A DNA stretch of 64,000 nucleotides, from contig NZ_BSNG01000001.1 in NCBI RefSeq assembly GCF_030159855.1, positions 186,001-250,000 on the forward strand. Direction: 5' to 3'. Of this stretch, positions 1-9,765 are shown in pieces (the first letter of the stretch is position 1; every line of letters begins with the position of its first letter). The position numbers and the translations under genes were made by a program. The notes beneath the pieces were generated by a model. The model had not been told where the DNA came from, searched no databases, and worked only from the letters and a program-made list of their open reading frames with translations. The stretch comes from Devosia yakushimensis (lineage in GTDB: Bacteria; Pseudomonadota; Alphaproteobacteria; Rhizobiales; Devosiaceae).

Positions 1-1007
<1,007 letters not shown>

Positions 1008-1020
1008 GGCTTCCGGGCTC

Positions 1021-1365
1021 CTATTGGGGCTTGATGATTTCGGTCATGGTGACGCCGAGCCGGCCTTCGACCAGCACGATTTCACCACGCGCGACCAGGC
1101 GGTCATTAACGAAGATTTCGACGGCTTCGCCGACCTGGCGGTCCAGTTCGATGACGGTGCCGGTATCGATGCGCAGCAATTGGCTGACCGGCATCTTGGT
1201 GCGGCCGAGCACGACCGAGATGCGGACGTGAACGTCGAAGACCGCTTCGAGGTCGGCGGCGCTGCGCTCGGTATAGGTCTCGGGGCCGCCGCGCTGGCCG
1301 GGCGGGGCCATTTCTTCGAAGCTGATGCCTTCTGGGGCGGCGATATCATTGGGATCGGGGGTCAA
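1021..1365 (-). CDS. fliN: Flagellar motor switch protein FliN
   Basis: Subunit of the C-ring that binds CheY-P and switches rotor direction. The 114-residue product has a short acidic/proline N-terminus and a SpoA/C-ring domain (VRISVVLGRTKMPVSQLL, then VGEAVEIFVNDRLVARGEIV). The start is TTG at 1365, preceded by GGAGGAG about 8 bases upstream and overlapping the TGA of fliH (ATTGA), which points to translational coupling. No ATG fits the conserved region as well. Confidence 0.9.
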   Translation of the reverse strand: MTPDPNDIAAPEGISFEEMAPPGQRGGPETYTERSAADLEAVFDVHVRISVVLGRTKMPVSQLLRIDTGTVIELDRQVGEAVEIFVNDRLVARGEIVLVEGRLGVTMTEIIKPQ

Positions 1366-2018
1366 TGTCCGGTCTCCTCCTGCTGGGCAGCAGCGGATGC
1401 ATGCGCGTTGAGATAGGCCGAGATGGCCCTGTCGATGTCGGCCGAGATGGCGGCGATGTCGCGCACCAGGCCCCCGTCGACCCATTCGAGACGCCCGTCG
1501 CTGAGGCGCTGGTCGGGATCGCCCATGACCACCAGACGCCCGGAAAAGCCCGAGGTCTGCATGTGGCTGGTGGCGATGTCGCGGATGGCGTCGGCAATGT
1601 CGGGGTGGCAGCGCACCACCAGGTGCGGCACGCCATTGAGGCTAGCCATGCATTCGGCGATCAGCGTGTCGAGTTCGGTGGTGGGGTAGCGGGCCAGCAG
1701 GTGCAGCGCCAGCTTGCGGCCGACGCTGGCGGCCAGCTCCACTGCCTCACGGCGGTTGAGCGCTGCGGCGTCATCGAGGGCCGCGGCCATTTCGGCGGTG
1801 CGGGTGGCGAGCGATCCGGCGGCGGCGGCAAGGGTCTGCGCGGCCATGGCGGTGGCGTTCTGCTCGCCCTGGGCCAGGCCCTCGGCATAGCCATCTTCGC
1901 GCGCCTGGGCGACGAGCTGGGCCACCAGGTCTTCGGGCACGGTCGGGCGGATGGGAGCGGCCATGGTGGGGCGCTCGCCCAGGTCCAGATCGAAGGTGAA
2001 ACGTGCTGCCTGTGCCAC
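1362..2018 (-). CDS. fliH: Flagellar assembly protein FliH
   Basis: Probable FliH, the peripheral export-apparatus protein that tethers the ATPase FliI and inhibits it. The 218-residue product has an Ala/Gln-rich helical middle (about 40-110) and a C-terminal region typical of FliH/V-ATPase E subunits (LVVRCHPDIADAIRDIA, LEWVDGGLVRDIAAI). The GTG at 2018 directly abuts the fliG TAA. FliH sequences diverge strongly, so the call depends partly on position between fliG and fliN. No fliI is present in the window. Confidence 0.82.
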   Translation of the reverse strand: MAQAARFTFDLDLGERPTMAAPIRPTVPEDLVAQLVAQAREDGYAEGLAQGEQNATAMAAQTLAAAAGSLATRTAEMAAALDDAAALNRREAVELAASVGRKLALHLLARYPTTELDTLIAECMASLNGVPHLVVRCHPDIADAIRDIATSHMQTSGFSGRLVVMGDPDQRLSDGRLEWVDGGLVRDIAAISADIDRAISAYLNAHASAAAQQEETGH

Positions 2019-3095
2019 TTACGCCACCATCTGATCGTCGGATTTGGTCTTGAGGATGATGATCTCCCCCTTGGCGGCCAGATCCTTGGCGGTGGAGACC
2101 ATGCGGCCCTGGGCCTCGTCGACATCCTTGAGGCGCACCGGACCCATTGTTTCCATGTCGTCGCGCAGGAGCTTGGCCGAACGGGCGGACATGTTGGCGA
2201 AGAAGAAATCCTTGATGGTCTCGTTGGCGCCCTTGAGCGAGAGGGCCAGTTCGCGCTTGTCCATGCGCTGCAGCAGGGTCTGCATGGCAGAGGCCTCGAG
2301 GCGGGTGAGGTCTTCGAAGGTGAACATCAGCGCCTTGATGCGTTCGGCATCCTCGCGGCTGTTTTCTTCGAGCGAGGTGATAAAGCGGGCCTCGGTCTGG
2401 CGGTCGAAACTGTTGAAGATTTCGGCCATCTGCTCGTGGCTGTCGCGGCGTTTGGTGTGGCTGAGCGTGGACATGAATTCGGTGCGCAGGGTGGTCTCGA
2501 TCTTTTCGAGGATTTCCTTCTGCACGGGATCAAGCCCCAGCATGCGCTGTACCACATTCATCGCCAGTTCCTCGGGGAGAATGGCGAGCACCTTGGAGGC
2601 GTGGTCGGGCGCGATCTTGGACAGCACCACGGCAATGGTCTGGGGATATTCGTTCTTGAGATAGGCGGCGAGCACGTCTTCCTGCACGTTGCTCAGCTTT
2701 TCCCACATGTTGCGGCCGGCGGGACCGCGGATTTCTTCCATGATGGAATCCACCCGCTCGGGGGGCAGGAAGCTCAGCAGCAGGCGCTCGGTGGAATCGG
2801 TATTGCCCGAGAGCGAGCCATTGGAGGAAATGGTGGTGACGAATTCGATCATCAGGTCGTCGAGCATTTCCTGGGTGATCGGGCCCAGCCGCACCATGGC
2901 GCGCGACAGCGCCTTGATTTCGAGCTCATCCAGCTCGTCGAAAATCGGCTTGCCGTAATCGGGACCCAAAGCGAGCAGAAGTGCAGCCGCTTTCTCGTCG
3001 CCGCGCAGCACGCGATTGTCGGCGCCGCCGCCAACCACCAGCTGGCGGGGGGCGGTGGCGTCGGGAATATCGAGCGATTGGGAAACCAGGGCCAT
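2019..3095 (-). CDS. fliG: Flagellar motor switch protein FliG
   Basis: Rotor protein that joins the MS-ring (FliF) to the C-ring and contacts the stator. The 358-residue product shows the N-terminal FliF-binding segment (DEKAAALLLALGPDYGKPIFDELD), middle domain (LPEELAMNVVQRMLGLDPV) and a charged C-terminal torque domain (QRMDKRELALSLKGA). The N-terminus (MALVSQSLDIPDATAPRQ) is somewhat extended relative to enteric FliG. It lies 5 bases downstream of fliF and is followed immediately by fliH. Confidence 0.95.
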   Translation of the reverse strand: MALVSQSLDIPDATAPRQLVVGGGADNRVLRGDEKAAALLLALGPDYGKPIFDELDELEIKALSRAMVRLGPITQEMLDDLMIEFVTTISSNGSLSGNTDSTERLLLSFLPPERVDSIMEEIRGPAGRNMWEKLSNVQEDVLAAYLKNEYPQTIAVVLSKIAPDHASKVLAILPEELAMNVVQRMLGLDPVQKEILEKIETTLRTEFMSTLSHTKRRDSHEQMAEIFNSFDRQTEARFITSLEENSREDAERIKALMFTFEDLTRLEASAMQTLLQRMDKRELALSLKGANETIKDFFFANMSARSAKLLRDDMETMGPVRLKDVDEAQGRMVSTAKDLAAKGEIIILKTKSDDQMVA

Positions 3096-3100
3096 GTCGA

Positions 3101-4732
3101 CTACGCCGCGTTACTTAGCCAGTCGCGCACGATCAGCGCGGCCTGCTTGGGATTTTCTTCAACCAGGGTGCCGACGGTCTTGAGCGTCTGCAGCTGGGTT
3201 TCGCCCATGGTGCGGGCATTGGCGACCCAGGCCGGCGTCTTGTCGCGCGGCTCTTCGGCATTGTCGGCCAGCACTTCGCCATTGGCCGCCAGCACGCCAT
3301 GGTGGCTGACTTCGGCGGCGGTGGGCAGGGCCAGGGGCTGGCTTTCGGGGGTCAGCACTTTCTTGAGCAGCGGGCGCATGACGAAGAAGACCAGCGCCAG
3401 GGCAATGAGCAGGGTGACGGCCATTTCGGCGCCGTTCATCAGGTCGTCGCGGGTGAAATCGAGCAGGCCCGATGCCGCGTCGGTGCCGGGGGCTGCCAGT
3501 TCGGGCCGCTCGGCAAACTGCATGTTGACCACTTCGACGCTGTCGCCGCGCGTTTCCGAATAACCGACGGCGGAGCGGACCAGCGTCAGGATCTGGGCGA
3601 TCTCGTCGGCGCTGCGCGGGGTATAGACCGGCGCGCCCTGCGGATCGGTGGAATAGATCCCATCGACCACGACGGCGACCGAGAGGCGCTTGACGGCGCC
3701 CGCTTCGGTAACGGCGGTCTGGGTGGTCCTGGAAATCTCGTAATTGGTGACTTCTTCGCTCGATGTGCCCTGCTCGGTCGTGCCGGCGGCACCATTGTTC
3801 TGGCTGGCGCCGGGCAATTCGTTGGCGACGGTCACCTGGCCATTGGCGCCATTGGTGAGGTTCTGGTTTTCGCGCAGCTGGGTGGAACGAACCACCTGCC
3901 CATCGGGGTCGAAGGTTTCCTGGGTGGTGGTGGAGCGGTTGAAATCTACCTCGGCGGAGACTTCGACGCGGGCCCGGCCAGCACCCACGACATTGGCCAG
4001 CATGTCCTCGAGGCGGGTGCGCAGGCGGTTCTCATAGGCCAGGGTTCGCTCTGCCGCCTGGCCGGACATGGCGCCGACCGCGTCGTCCTCGGTGCCGGAA
4101 GCCAGGAGATTGCCCTGGTCGTCGACGATGGAGACGCGGGTGGGCGTCAGCCCCTCGATGGCGGAGGCGACAAGATGCTGGATGGCGCGGATTTCGCCAT
4201 TGGACAGCTGCCCGCGCACCGAGAGCACGATGGAGGCCGAGGGGTCCTTGCGCTCGCGGCGGAACAATTCGCGCTCGGGCAGCACCAGATGCACCCGGGC
4301 AGATTTGATGCGGGTGAGCGAGGCGATGGTGCGGGCCAATTCGCCTTCGAGAGCGCGAACATTGTTGATGTTCTGCACGAAGCTGGTGGCGCCCAGGGTC
4401 GATTGCTGGTCGAATATCTCGTAGCCGACCTGGCCGCGCTGGGGCAGGCCGGAACTTGCCAGGCTCATGCGCAGGGTGGTGATCTGGTCGCGCGGCACCA
4501 GGATGGTGTCGCCTTCCCCACGCAGCTCGAAGGGCACGTTCTGCGTCTGCAGTTCGGTCACAATCGCCGAGGAATCTTCGAGCGACAGCCCGGTATAGAG
4601 CGGCGCCAGATTGGGGGCCTGGGCCCGCATGATCAGGAAACCGAAAAAGCCGAGCATCAACACCGCTACCGTGGCCATAGCCGCGAGACGGGGCAGGCCA
4701 ATGCGATTAATGAGCTGGGTAAGATTGTCCAC
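3101..4732 (-). CDS. fliF: Flagellar MS-ring protein FliF
   Basis: Membrane protein that polymerises into the MS-ring, the base of the flagellar rotor. Two membrane segments bracket the periplasmic ring-building domains: one near the N-terminus (MATVAVLMLGFFGFLIM) and one near the C-terminus (MAVTLLIALALVFFVM). The last residues (LVEENPKQAALIVRDWLSN) are the FliG-binding tail. The start is uncertain. I chose GTG at 4732 (MDNLTQLINRIG). A TTG at 4792 would add 20 atypical residues but has a better AGG upstream. The CtrA-like box at 4811-4825 would put a transcription start near 4780, which favours GTG 4732. Confidence 0.93.
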   Translation of the reverse strand: MDNLTQLINRIGLPRLAAMATVAVLMLGFFGFLIMRAQAPNLAPLYTGLSLEDSSAIVTELQTQNVPFELRGEGDTILVPRDQITTLRMSLASSGLPQRGQVGYEIFDQQSTLGATSFVQNINNVRALEGELARTIASLTRIKSARVHLVLPERELFRRERKDPSASIVLSVRGQLSNGEIRAIQHLVASAIEGLTPTRVSIVDDQGNLLASGTEDDAVGAMSGQAAERTLAYENRLRTRLEDMLANVVGAGRARVEVSAEVDFNRSTTTQETFDPDGQVVRSTQLRENQNLTNGANGQVTVANELPGASQNNGAAGTTEQGTSSEEVTNYEISRTTQTAVTEAGAVKRLSVAVVVDGIYSTDPQGAPVYTPRSADEIAQILTLVRSAVGYSETRGDSVEVVNMQFAERPELAAPGTDAASGLLDFTRDDLMNGAEMAVTLLIALALVFFVMRPLLKKVLTPESQPLALPTAAEVSHHGVLAANGEVLADNAEEPRDKTPAWVANARTMGETQLQTLKTVGTLVEENPKQAALIVRDWLSNAA

Positions 4733-4810
4733 GCCGGCACTCGATTCGAAGGGGGCCACGCGACGCAAACGAACACCGGGACCGATGGGCAAAAATTACC
4801 TAGCAGATGG

Positions 4811-4825
4811 TAAACATTGTCTTAA
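4811..4825 (-). promoter_or_regulatory. Candidate CtrA box upstream of fliF
   Basis: Read on the minus strand this is TTAA-GACAATG-TTTA, one mismatch from the CtrA consensus TTAA-N7-TTAA, about 80 bases upstream of the chosen fliF start. In Caulobacter CtrA activates early flagellar operons. Binding here is inference; one mismatch could arise by chance. Confidence 0.4.
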
Positions 4826-4889
4826 CTCCCCGTTGCAGTTTGCGAATTTGGGCAGAAAGTGCCCAGTTGAGTGAAGGAAAGGTGAAGCG

Positions 4890-5504
4890 ATGAAGGTTTT
4901 GGGACGGGTCACGTCGATCAATGTGCGCAAAGTGCTGTGGGCGCTGGACGAATTGGGGCTGGGCTATGAGCGGGAGGATTGGGGCCTGCCGCTGCGCGAT
5001 CCGAAAGTGCCCGAATTCCTGGCGCTCAACCCCAATGGCCAGGTGCCGGTGCTGGTCGAGAACCAGTTCGTGTTGTGGGAAAGCAACGCCATCCTGATCT
5101 ATCTGGCCGAGCGGGAGGGCAAGCTATTGCCCCGCCAGCTCGAATTGCGGGCGCGGGCGCTGCAATGGCTGGTCTGGCAATCGACCGAGCTTAATCCGCC
5201 CTGGGGCTATGCGGTGAACGCGCTGATCCGCAAGACGCCGGGCTATGACGATGCCGACAAGGTTGCGGCCTCGATTGCCGGCTGGTCGGCCAAGATGGAC
5301 ATTCTCGAGGCGCAATTGGCGCGGGGCCAGGCTTTCGTTGCGGGAGATGAGTTCACCATTGCCGATATCGCGCTTGCTTTGTCGGTGCATCGCTGGATGA
5401 GCCTGCCGGCCGAGAAGAAGGAGTTCGCGGCGGTGGCGGATTATTATGAGCGGATGATGGCGAGGGAAGCGGGGGCAAGGTGGATGGGCCCCGAGACGCC
5501 TTAG
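4890..5504 (+). CDS. Glutathione S-transferase family protein
   Basis: Cytosolic GST-fold protein of 204 residues. The thioredoxin-like N-terminal domain (1-80) holds the glutathione-binding features NPNGQVPVL (residues 49-57) and WESNAILIYLA, followed by an all-helical C-terminal domain with the N-capping motif FTIADIALA. The N-terminus MKVLGRVTSINVRKVLW resembles the alpha/beta-proteobacterial GST group with Ser/Asn near the active site. The ATG at 4890 follows GAAAGG. It is divergent from fliF and unrelated to motility. Substrate is unknown. Confidence 0.88.
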   Translation: MKVLGRVTSINVRKVLWALDELGLGYEREDWGLPLRDPKVPEFLALNPNGQVPVLVENQFVLWESNAILIYLAEREGKLLPRQLELRARALQWLVWQSTELNPPWGYAVNALIRKTPGYDDADKVAASIAGWSAKMDILEAQLARGQAFVAGDEFTIADIALALSVHRWMSLPAEKKEFAAVADYYERMMAREAGARWMGPETP

Positions 5505-5574
5505 GGAATGAAGGCCCCTCTCTGGCCTTCCCCACAGGGGGTGAGCCTGTGGGCGGGCGAGATTGTGCCAAAAC

Positions 5575-5606
5575 AAAACCCGCCGCGGCCATGCCGGGCG
5601 GGTTTT
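5575..5606. terminator. Bidirectional rho-independent terminator between gst and sciP
   Basis: Perfect 10-bp inverted repeat AAAACCCGCC (5575-5584) / GGCGGGTTTT (5597-5606) with a 12-base loop. The A-tract and T-tract make it usable in both directions, between the convergent GST and SciP genes. Confidence 0.8.
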
Positions 5607-5630
5607 GAAACTCATGGATGCGGGACCGGA

Positions 5631-5909
5631 TCAGCCTTCGCGGTAGTGCTGGATCCAGGTGGTGCGCAATCCGGCAAGGCCATGCTTGTCGATGGCGGCC
5701 TGCCAGTTGAGGAATTCATCGACGCTCAAGGTGTAGCGATCGCAGGCCTCTTCAAGGCTGAGCAATCCACCGCGCACTGCTGCGACGACTTCGGCTTTAC
5801 GGCGGATGACCCACCTCCGCGTATTGGCGGGGGGAAGGTCTGCAATCGTGAGCGGACTACCGTCCGGTCCGATAACGTACTTAACGCGTGGACGCATTTG
5901 TACGGTCAT
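5631..5909 (-). CDS. sciP: SciP-like CtrA inhibitor (DUF1153)
   Basis: A 92-residue helix-turn-helix protein of the DUF1153/SciP family (RRKAEVVAAVRGGLLSLEEA, CDRYTLSVDEFLNWQAAID). In Caulobacter SciP represses CtrA-activated genes in G1 and is itself CtrA-dependent. The family is almost confined to alphaproteobacteria. It sits between the fliF and fliK-flgD operons, which suits a role in cell-cycle control of flagellar transcription. It ends at the shared terminator at 5575-5606. Confidence 0.88.
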   Translation of the reverse strand: MTVQMRPRVKYVIGPDGSPLTIADLPPANTRRWVIRRKAEVVAAVRGGLLSLEEACDRYTLSVDEFLNWQAAIDKHGLAGLRTTWIQHYREG

Positions 5910-5960
5910 TTTACTCTCTACTCAAACCTGACCATATGAGCAGAGACTAAGGCAACGGCC

Positions 5961-5975
5961 TTAAAATTCAGCTAA
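5961..5975. promoter_or_regulatory. Possible CtrA half-box upstream of sciP
   Basis: TTAA-AATTCAG-CTAA, one base off the CtrA consensus, about 52 bases upstream of the sciP start. The region 5910-6069 is A/T-richer than its surroundings and holds no gene. Confidence 0.3.
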
Positions 5976-6069
5976 GGGGAAACTTACAACAGGTTAAGAA
6001 TGCGCTGCGATTTCAAGGGATTGAATCGTCGCAATAAAGACCAGAAGAGGCTTTGGGAAATACCGCAGC

Positions 6070-6093
6070 GCTCGCCGCAAACTCTTGGCGAGC
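6070..6093 (-). terminator. Hairpin downstream of flgD
   Basis: Perfect 7-bp stem GCTCGCC/GGCGAGC with a 10-base loop, 26 bases past the flgD stop. It lacks a clean T-run, so it may be a weak or rho-assisted terminator of the fliK-flgD unit. Confidence 0.4.
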
Positions 6094-6118
6094 AATGGCT
6101 TTCGACTCTTGGCTGCTA

Positions 6119-6823
6119 TCAGCTGTCGGTTTCGTCGTCGCTATCGGCCGGCGGCGGCGTGGTGGCGGCTGGTATCTTCACATTGGTCACGTCCGACAGC
6201 AGGATCTTGCCGGTGCCGACGGTCAGGATGGGCTGGGCGCCCGAGAAATCGACGGCGGTGACGACGCCCACGGTGGAGGTGGAAATCTTGATCGTATTGC
6301 CGGCCAGATTGGTGCCCTTGATGTCGATCGTATAGATGCCGTCCGGCTGGGTATTGCCGTCCGAACCCTTGCCAGTCCACAGGAAGTTGCCCGGGCCTTT
6401 TTCGAGTGACCCGGTCTCGGTATAGACCACCTGCCCATTGGCATTCTTGATGGTGACCGTGGCGTTGGCGACCTGGGCTTCGGCATTGAAGGCCCAGGTG
6501 GCGCCGCCATCCTTGAGCTGGGCGGTGGTGCCGGCGGCGGTCACTTCCTTGCCGATATAGGAAACGGCATCGGTCTTGCCCGAGCTCTGAGTCGATTGCA
6601 GCAGGCTTTCGAGGAATTCATTGGTCTTGAGCTGCTGCTCGACGCCGGTGAATTGCACCAATTGGGCGGTGAACTGGTTGGTATCGAGCGGATCGAGCGG
6701 GTTCTGGTTCTTCAGCTGGGTAGTCAGGATATTGAGAAAGGTGTCGAAATTCTCGGCAATGGTGGTGCGCGAGCCGCTGAGGGCACTGGTATTGGTGTTG
6801 CTCGAAACGCTATCGACGGCCAT
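6119..6823 (-). CDS. flgD: Flagellar hook assembly scaffold FlgD
   Basis: Hook-cap protein that guides hook subunit assembly and is exported through the flagellar channel. The 234-residue product has the conserved FlgD N-terminus (ENFDTFLNILTTQLKNQNP, then LDPLDTNQFTAQLVQFTGVE) and a C-terminal FlgD Ig-like/Tudor region (NFLWTGKGSDGNTQPDGIY). Its acidic tail (ADSDDETDS) is unusual. The ATG at 6823 is preceded by AGG and lies 10 bases after the fliK stop. Longer in-frame starts only add low-complexity residues that overlap fliK. Confidence 0.95.
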   Translation of the reverse strand: MAVDSVSSNTNTSALSGSRTTIAENFDTFLNILTTQLKNQNPLDPLDTNQFTAQLVQFTGVEQQLKTNEFLESLLQSTQSSGKTDAVSYIGKEVTAAGTTAQLKDGGATWAFNAEAQVANATVTIKNANGQVVYTETGSLEKGPGNFLWTGKGSDGNTQPDGIYTIDIKGTNLAGNTIKISTSTVGVVTAVDFSGAQPILTVGTGKILLSDVTNVKIPAATTPPPADSDDETDS

Positions 6824-6833
6824 GGCCTGATCC

Positions 6834-8354
6834 CTACGCGATGATGTTGACGCCGCTGGCCGTGAGGCTGCCGCGATAGAGGTTGATGGTGGGGGCCGGA
6901 ACGTCCTCGGCCTCGGTGGGCGCGTCGCTGCCGCCAAAGCGGGAGCCGCGGCCATTGCCGTCCTGGCCCTGCTGGCCGCCATTGAAGGGGTTCTGCTTCA
7001 GGGAAAATTCGAGATTGGTCTTGGCGCTGTCGAGGCCCGCCTGTTGCAGCGCCCGTTCCAGGCCCCGCTGGTCGCGTTGCATCAGATCGAGCGTTTCGGC
7101 CTTTTCCACGGTCAGCCTGGCATTGACCTTGCCCGAGGCGTCGATATCGAGGCGGACATCGACGCGGCCCAGTTCGGCCGGATCGAGCCGGATCTGGAAG
7201 CGGGTATTGCCGTCGGTGGCCTGGCGGGCAACTTCGAAGGCCAGTTGCGGCAGGTTGAGCTGCTGCTGGCTGGTCTGGTAGCCGGTCTGGATAATGCGCG
7301 GCGCGAGCAGGGGATCGATGCGCGCGGTCTGCTGCTGGGCCGATTGGGACGGGGCCTGGGCTTCGGGCTGCTTGTCGAGCACGGGGGCTGCAGGCGCGGC
7401 GGCGGTCTTGATCTCGGGCTCGCGCGGCTTGCCGTCATCGGGTTTGGCGCCGGTATCGGTCTGCGGCTTGTCGCCGGTTATGGGCTTGGCGGCGATTTCG
7501 CTCTCGGCGCCGGGGGCCGGGTCGGCAGTGGGCTCGGTCTTGACCTCGGCGGTCTTGCCGGTCAGCACGGGTTCAGTGAGCTTGAGCTCGGGCGTGGCCA
7601 GCGGTTGGGCATTGGCCGTGGCGTCTACCTTGATGGCGGTGCGGGCGGCGAGCCGGTCGAGCGCGGTCTGCAATTCGGGGTCGATGCCGGTCTCTGCGTC
7701 CATGCCCAGGGCGGCGAGGGCCTCGGTCGCGTCGTCGCCAGTGCTGAGGCCCTTGGCGAGCGCAGCCAGCTTGCGGCCCATTTCGGCCAATTGCTGGGCG
7801 AGTTCGGCATCGGCCGCGGTTTGCGCGGTGGTGTCGTCCTGCAGCGTCAGCGCCAGCGGAGCGAGGGCCTTGGCCAGTTGATCCTCAAAGCTGGCCGGGT
7901 CGGCAAGAGCGCCATTGGCCATTGCCGTCAGCTCTGCCGTGCTGGGCAGTGCGTCGAGCGAAATGCCCAGGGCCTGGGCCAGCGCGTCGAGCGCGGCGGC
8001 GAGGCCGGTCAACTCTTCCTGGGTGGGGGCCTTGCCGGCTTCAAGTGCTGCGCTGAGCTTGGCGAGACGATCGAGCAGGTCGCTCAATTCGGATGCGGGC
8101 GCTGGCTGGATGGGCGTCGTTGCCTCGACCGGAGCGGCGACCGCCTCGGTGTCATCGGTGGGCCTGTCCTGGTCGGCATCGGGTTTGGCAGGCTCGTTCG
8201 CAGGTGGTGCGGGGGGCTTTGGTTTGGCGGGGGCCGGCTTGGTGTCGCCAAGCAGGGCGGCGAAATCGTCGCGCGGGGCCGGGGCCTGGTTGTTGAGGCC
8301 CTTGCTGATCGTGCCGGCGGCAGTGGAGGTGATGACGGTCAGGTTTGATGCCAC
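6834..8354 (-). CDS. fliK: Flagellar hook-length control protein FliK
   Basis: Secreted molecular ruler that sets hook length and switches export specificity. The 506-residue product has a long Ala/Pro/Asp-rich N-terminal and middle region of low complexity. The C-terminal Flg_hook domain follows (TRFQIRLDPAELGRVDVRLD, VNARLTVEKAETLDLMQRD). A Gly/Asn/Gln-rich linker then leads to the extreme C-terminus. Start chosen as GTG 8354 (MASNLTVITSTAAG): a perfect sigma-54 promoter at 8399-8413 would initiate about 30 bases upstream, which rules out the much longer in-frame starts. Confidence 0.9.
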   Translation of the reverse strand: MASNLTVITSTAAGTISKGLNNQAPAPRDDFAALLGDTKPAPAKPKPPAPPANEPAKPDADQDRPTDDTEAVAAPVEATTPIQPAPASELSDLLDRLAKLSAALEAGKAPTQEELTGLAAALDALAQALGISLDALPSTAELTAMANGALADPASFEDQLAKALAPLALTLQDDTTAQTAADAELAQQLAEMGRKLAALAKGLSTGDDATEALAALGMDAETGIDPELQTALDRLAARTAIKVDATANAQPLATPELKLTEPVLTGKTAEVKTEPTADPAPGAESEIAAKPITGDKPQTDTGAKPDDGKPREPEIKTAAAPAAPVLDKQPEAQAPSQSAQQQTARIDPLLAPRIIQTGYQTSQQQLNLPQLAFEVARQATDGNTRFQIRLDPAELGRVDVRLDIDASGKVNARLTVEKAETLDLMQRDQRGLERALQQAGLDSAKTNLEFSLKQNPFNGGQQGQDGNGRGSRFGGSDAPTEAEDVPAPTINLYRGSLTASGVNIIA

Positions 8355-8398
8355 GCTACGCGGACCCGTGAAGATGAGACTAATCCGGCAAGAGCAAT

Positions 8399-8413
8399 GC
8401 AAGCGGGGTGCCA
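8399..8413 (-). promoter_or_regulatory. Sigma-54 (-24/-12) promoter of fliK-flgD
   Basis: Minus strand reads TGGCAC-CCCGC-TTGC, an exact match to the sigma-54 consensus TGGCAC-N5-TTGC. It ends 44 bases before the fliK GTG. FlbD encoded at 1-1007 is the obvious activator. Confidence 0.85.
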
Positions 8414-8610
8414 GTTTGAATTGTTGTTTTAATTCAATGGTTTGAATTTTCCGGCGGATGACTGGTGGTGGCCCGATCCGGCAGAAAGGGAGGGGCGGCG
8501 GCAATTGTTGCCGGGTTCTCTCCGCCGGCCGATTGCACGGGCGGGCGGAAGGGAGTATGGAGCGGGCCTTAAATTCGTCCGCTGGCCCTTGAACCCAACC
8601 GGATAGAGGA

Positions 8611-9765
8611 ATGATGTTGAACTCGCTTGATATTGCCAAGCGTCCTGAAGACACGCGCGTTGTCGTTGCGATGTCGGGGGGCGTGGATTCTTCGGTCGTG
8701 GCGGGCCTGTTGGCCCGGCAGGGCTATGACGTCGTCGGCGTCACACTCCAGCTTTACGATCATGGCGAAGCCACCCACCGCAAGGGGGCGTGCTGCGCCG
8801 GGCAGGATATCCACGATGCGCGGCGCGTAGCCGCCACGCTGGGCATTCCCCATTATGTGCTCGATTATGAAGAGCGCTTCAAAAAGAGCGTTATCGCGCC
8901 TTTCGCCAATGCCTATCAGCAGGGCGAAACGCCAGTGCCCTGCATTGCCTGCAACCAGTCGGTCAAGTTCGTCGACCTGATGACGGTGGCGCAGGATCTG
9001 GGCGCCGATGCGTTGGCGACCGGGCATTATGTGCAGAGCAAGCTTGGTGCGGATGGGCGGCGGCAGTTGTTCCGCCCGGTCGACGCAGAGCGCGACCAGA
9101 CCTATTTCCTGTTCGCCACCACCCAGGAACAGCTCGATTACCTGCGCTTTCCGCTGGGCGGCATGGGCAAGGCCGAGGTGCGCGAACTGGCGCGGGAGAT
9201 GGGGCTGGAAATTGCCGACAAGCATGACAGCCAGGACATCTGCTTCGTGCCGCAGGGCAAATATGCCGACATCATCCGCAAGATGCATCCCGAGGCGGTG
9301 GCACAGGGCGAGATCGTCCATCTCGACGGCCGGGTGTTGGGCACGCATGAAGGTATCGTCAATTACACGGTCGGGCAGCGCAAGGGCCTGGGCGTGGCGG
9401 CGGCCGAGCCGCTCTATGTCATCAAGCTCGAGCACAAGACCGGGCGGGTGATCGTGGGGCCGCGCGAGGCGCTCAAGACGCATACCGTGCGGCTGCGCGA
9501 CGTCAATTGGCTGGGTGGCCGGCCGCTGGCCGAGCTGAGCGCCGGCAATGGTGCGCCGGTCGAGGTCAAGGTGCGTTCGACCCGTGGGCCGCAGCCGGCC
9601 GTGGTGCAGATGCGCGGCTCCGATGTCTATGTCACGCTGGTCAGCGGGGAATATGGCATCTCCCCAGGCCAGGCCTGCGTGTTTTATGCCGACGATACGG
9701 CGACGTCCGAAGTCTGGGGCGGAGGCTTTATCGCCGAGGCCGTTCCGGCGGTGTTCGCGGCGTAA
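8611..9765 (+). CDS. mnmA: tRNA-specific 2-thiouridylase MnmA
   Basis: Thiolates U34 of Lys, Glu and Gln tRNAs in the cytoplasm. The 384-residue product, normal for the family, has PP-loop SGGVDSS (22-28) for ATP adenylation. Catalytic cysteine C114 lies in PCIACNQSVKF and persulfide cysteine C211 in HDSQDICFVPQGKY. The tRNA-binding central part and C-terminal beta-barrel (VSGEYGISPGQACVFY) are intact. The start is ATG 8611, or ATG 8614 three bases on, after AGAGGA. The CC in GACCAGQDIHDARRVA is typical of alphaproteobacterial MnmA. Confidence 0.96.
   Translation: MMLNSLDIAKRPEDTRVVVAMSGGVDSSVVAGLLARQGYDVVGVTLQLYDHGEATHRKGACCAGQDIHDARRVAATLGIPHYVLDYEERFKKSVIAPFANAYQQGETPVPCIACNQSVKFVDLMTVAQDLGADALATGHYVQSKLGADGRRQLFRPVDAERDQTYFLFATTQEQLDYLRFPLGGMGKAEVRELAREMGLEIADKHDSQDICFVPQGKYADIIRKMHPEAVAQGEIVHLDGRVLGTHEGIVNYTVGQRKGLGVAAAEPLYVIKLEHKTGRVIVGPREALKTHTVRLRDVNWLGGRPLAELSAGNGAPVEVKVRSTRGPQPAVVQMRGSDVYVTLVSGEYGISPGQACVFYADDTATSEVWGGGFIAEAVPAVFAA

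Noticed and set aside
4843..4870. Sigma-54-like GGGCAC...TGC upstream of fliF
   Set aside because: The spacing between the GG and GC elements is 8-9 instead of 10 bases, and the site is really a GGGCA-GAAAG-TGCCC palindrome.
5511..5565. Small coding frame after the GST gene
   Set aside because: Sequence is a CCCCAC...GTGGG-type intergenic palindrome leading to the terminator, with no ribosome site.
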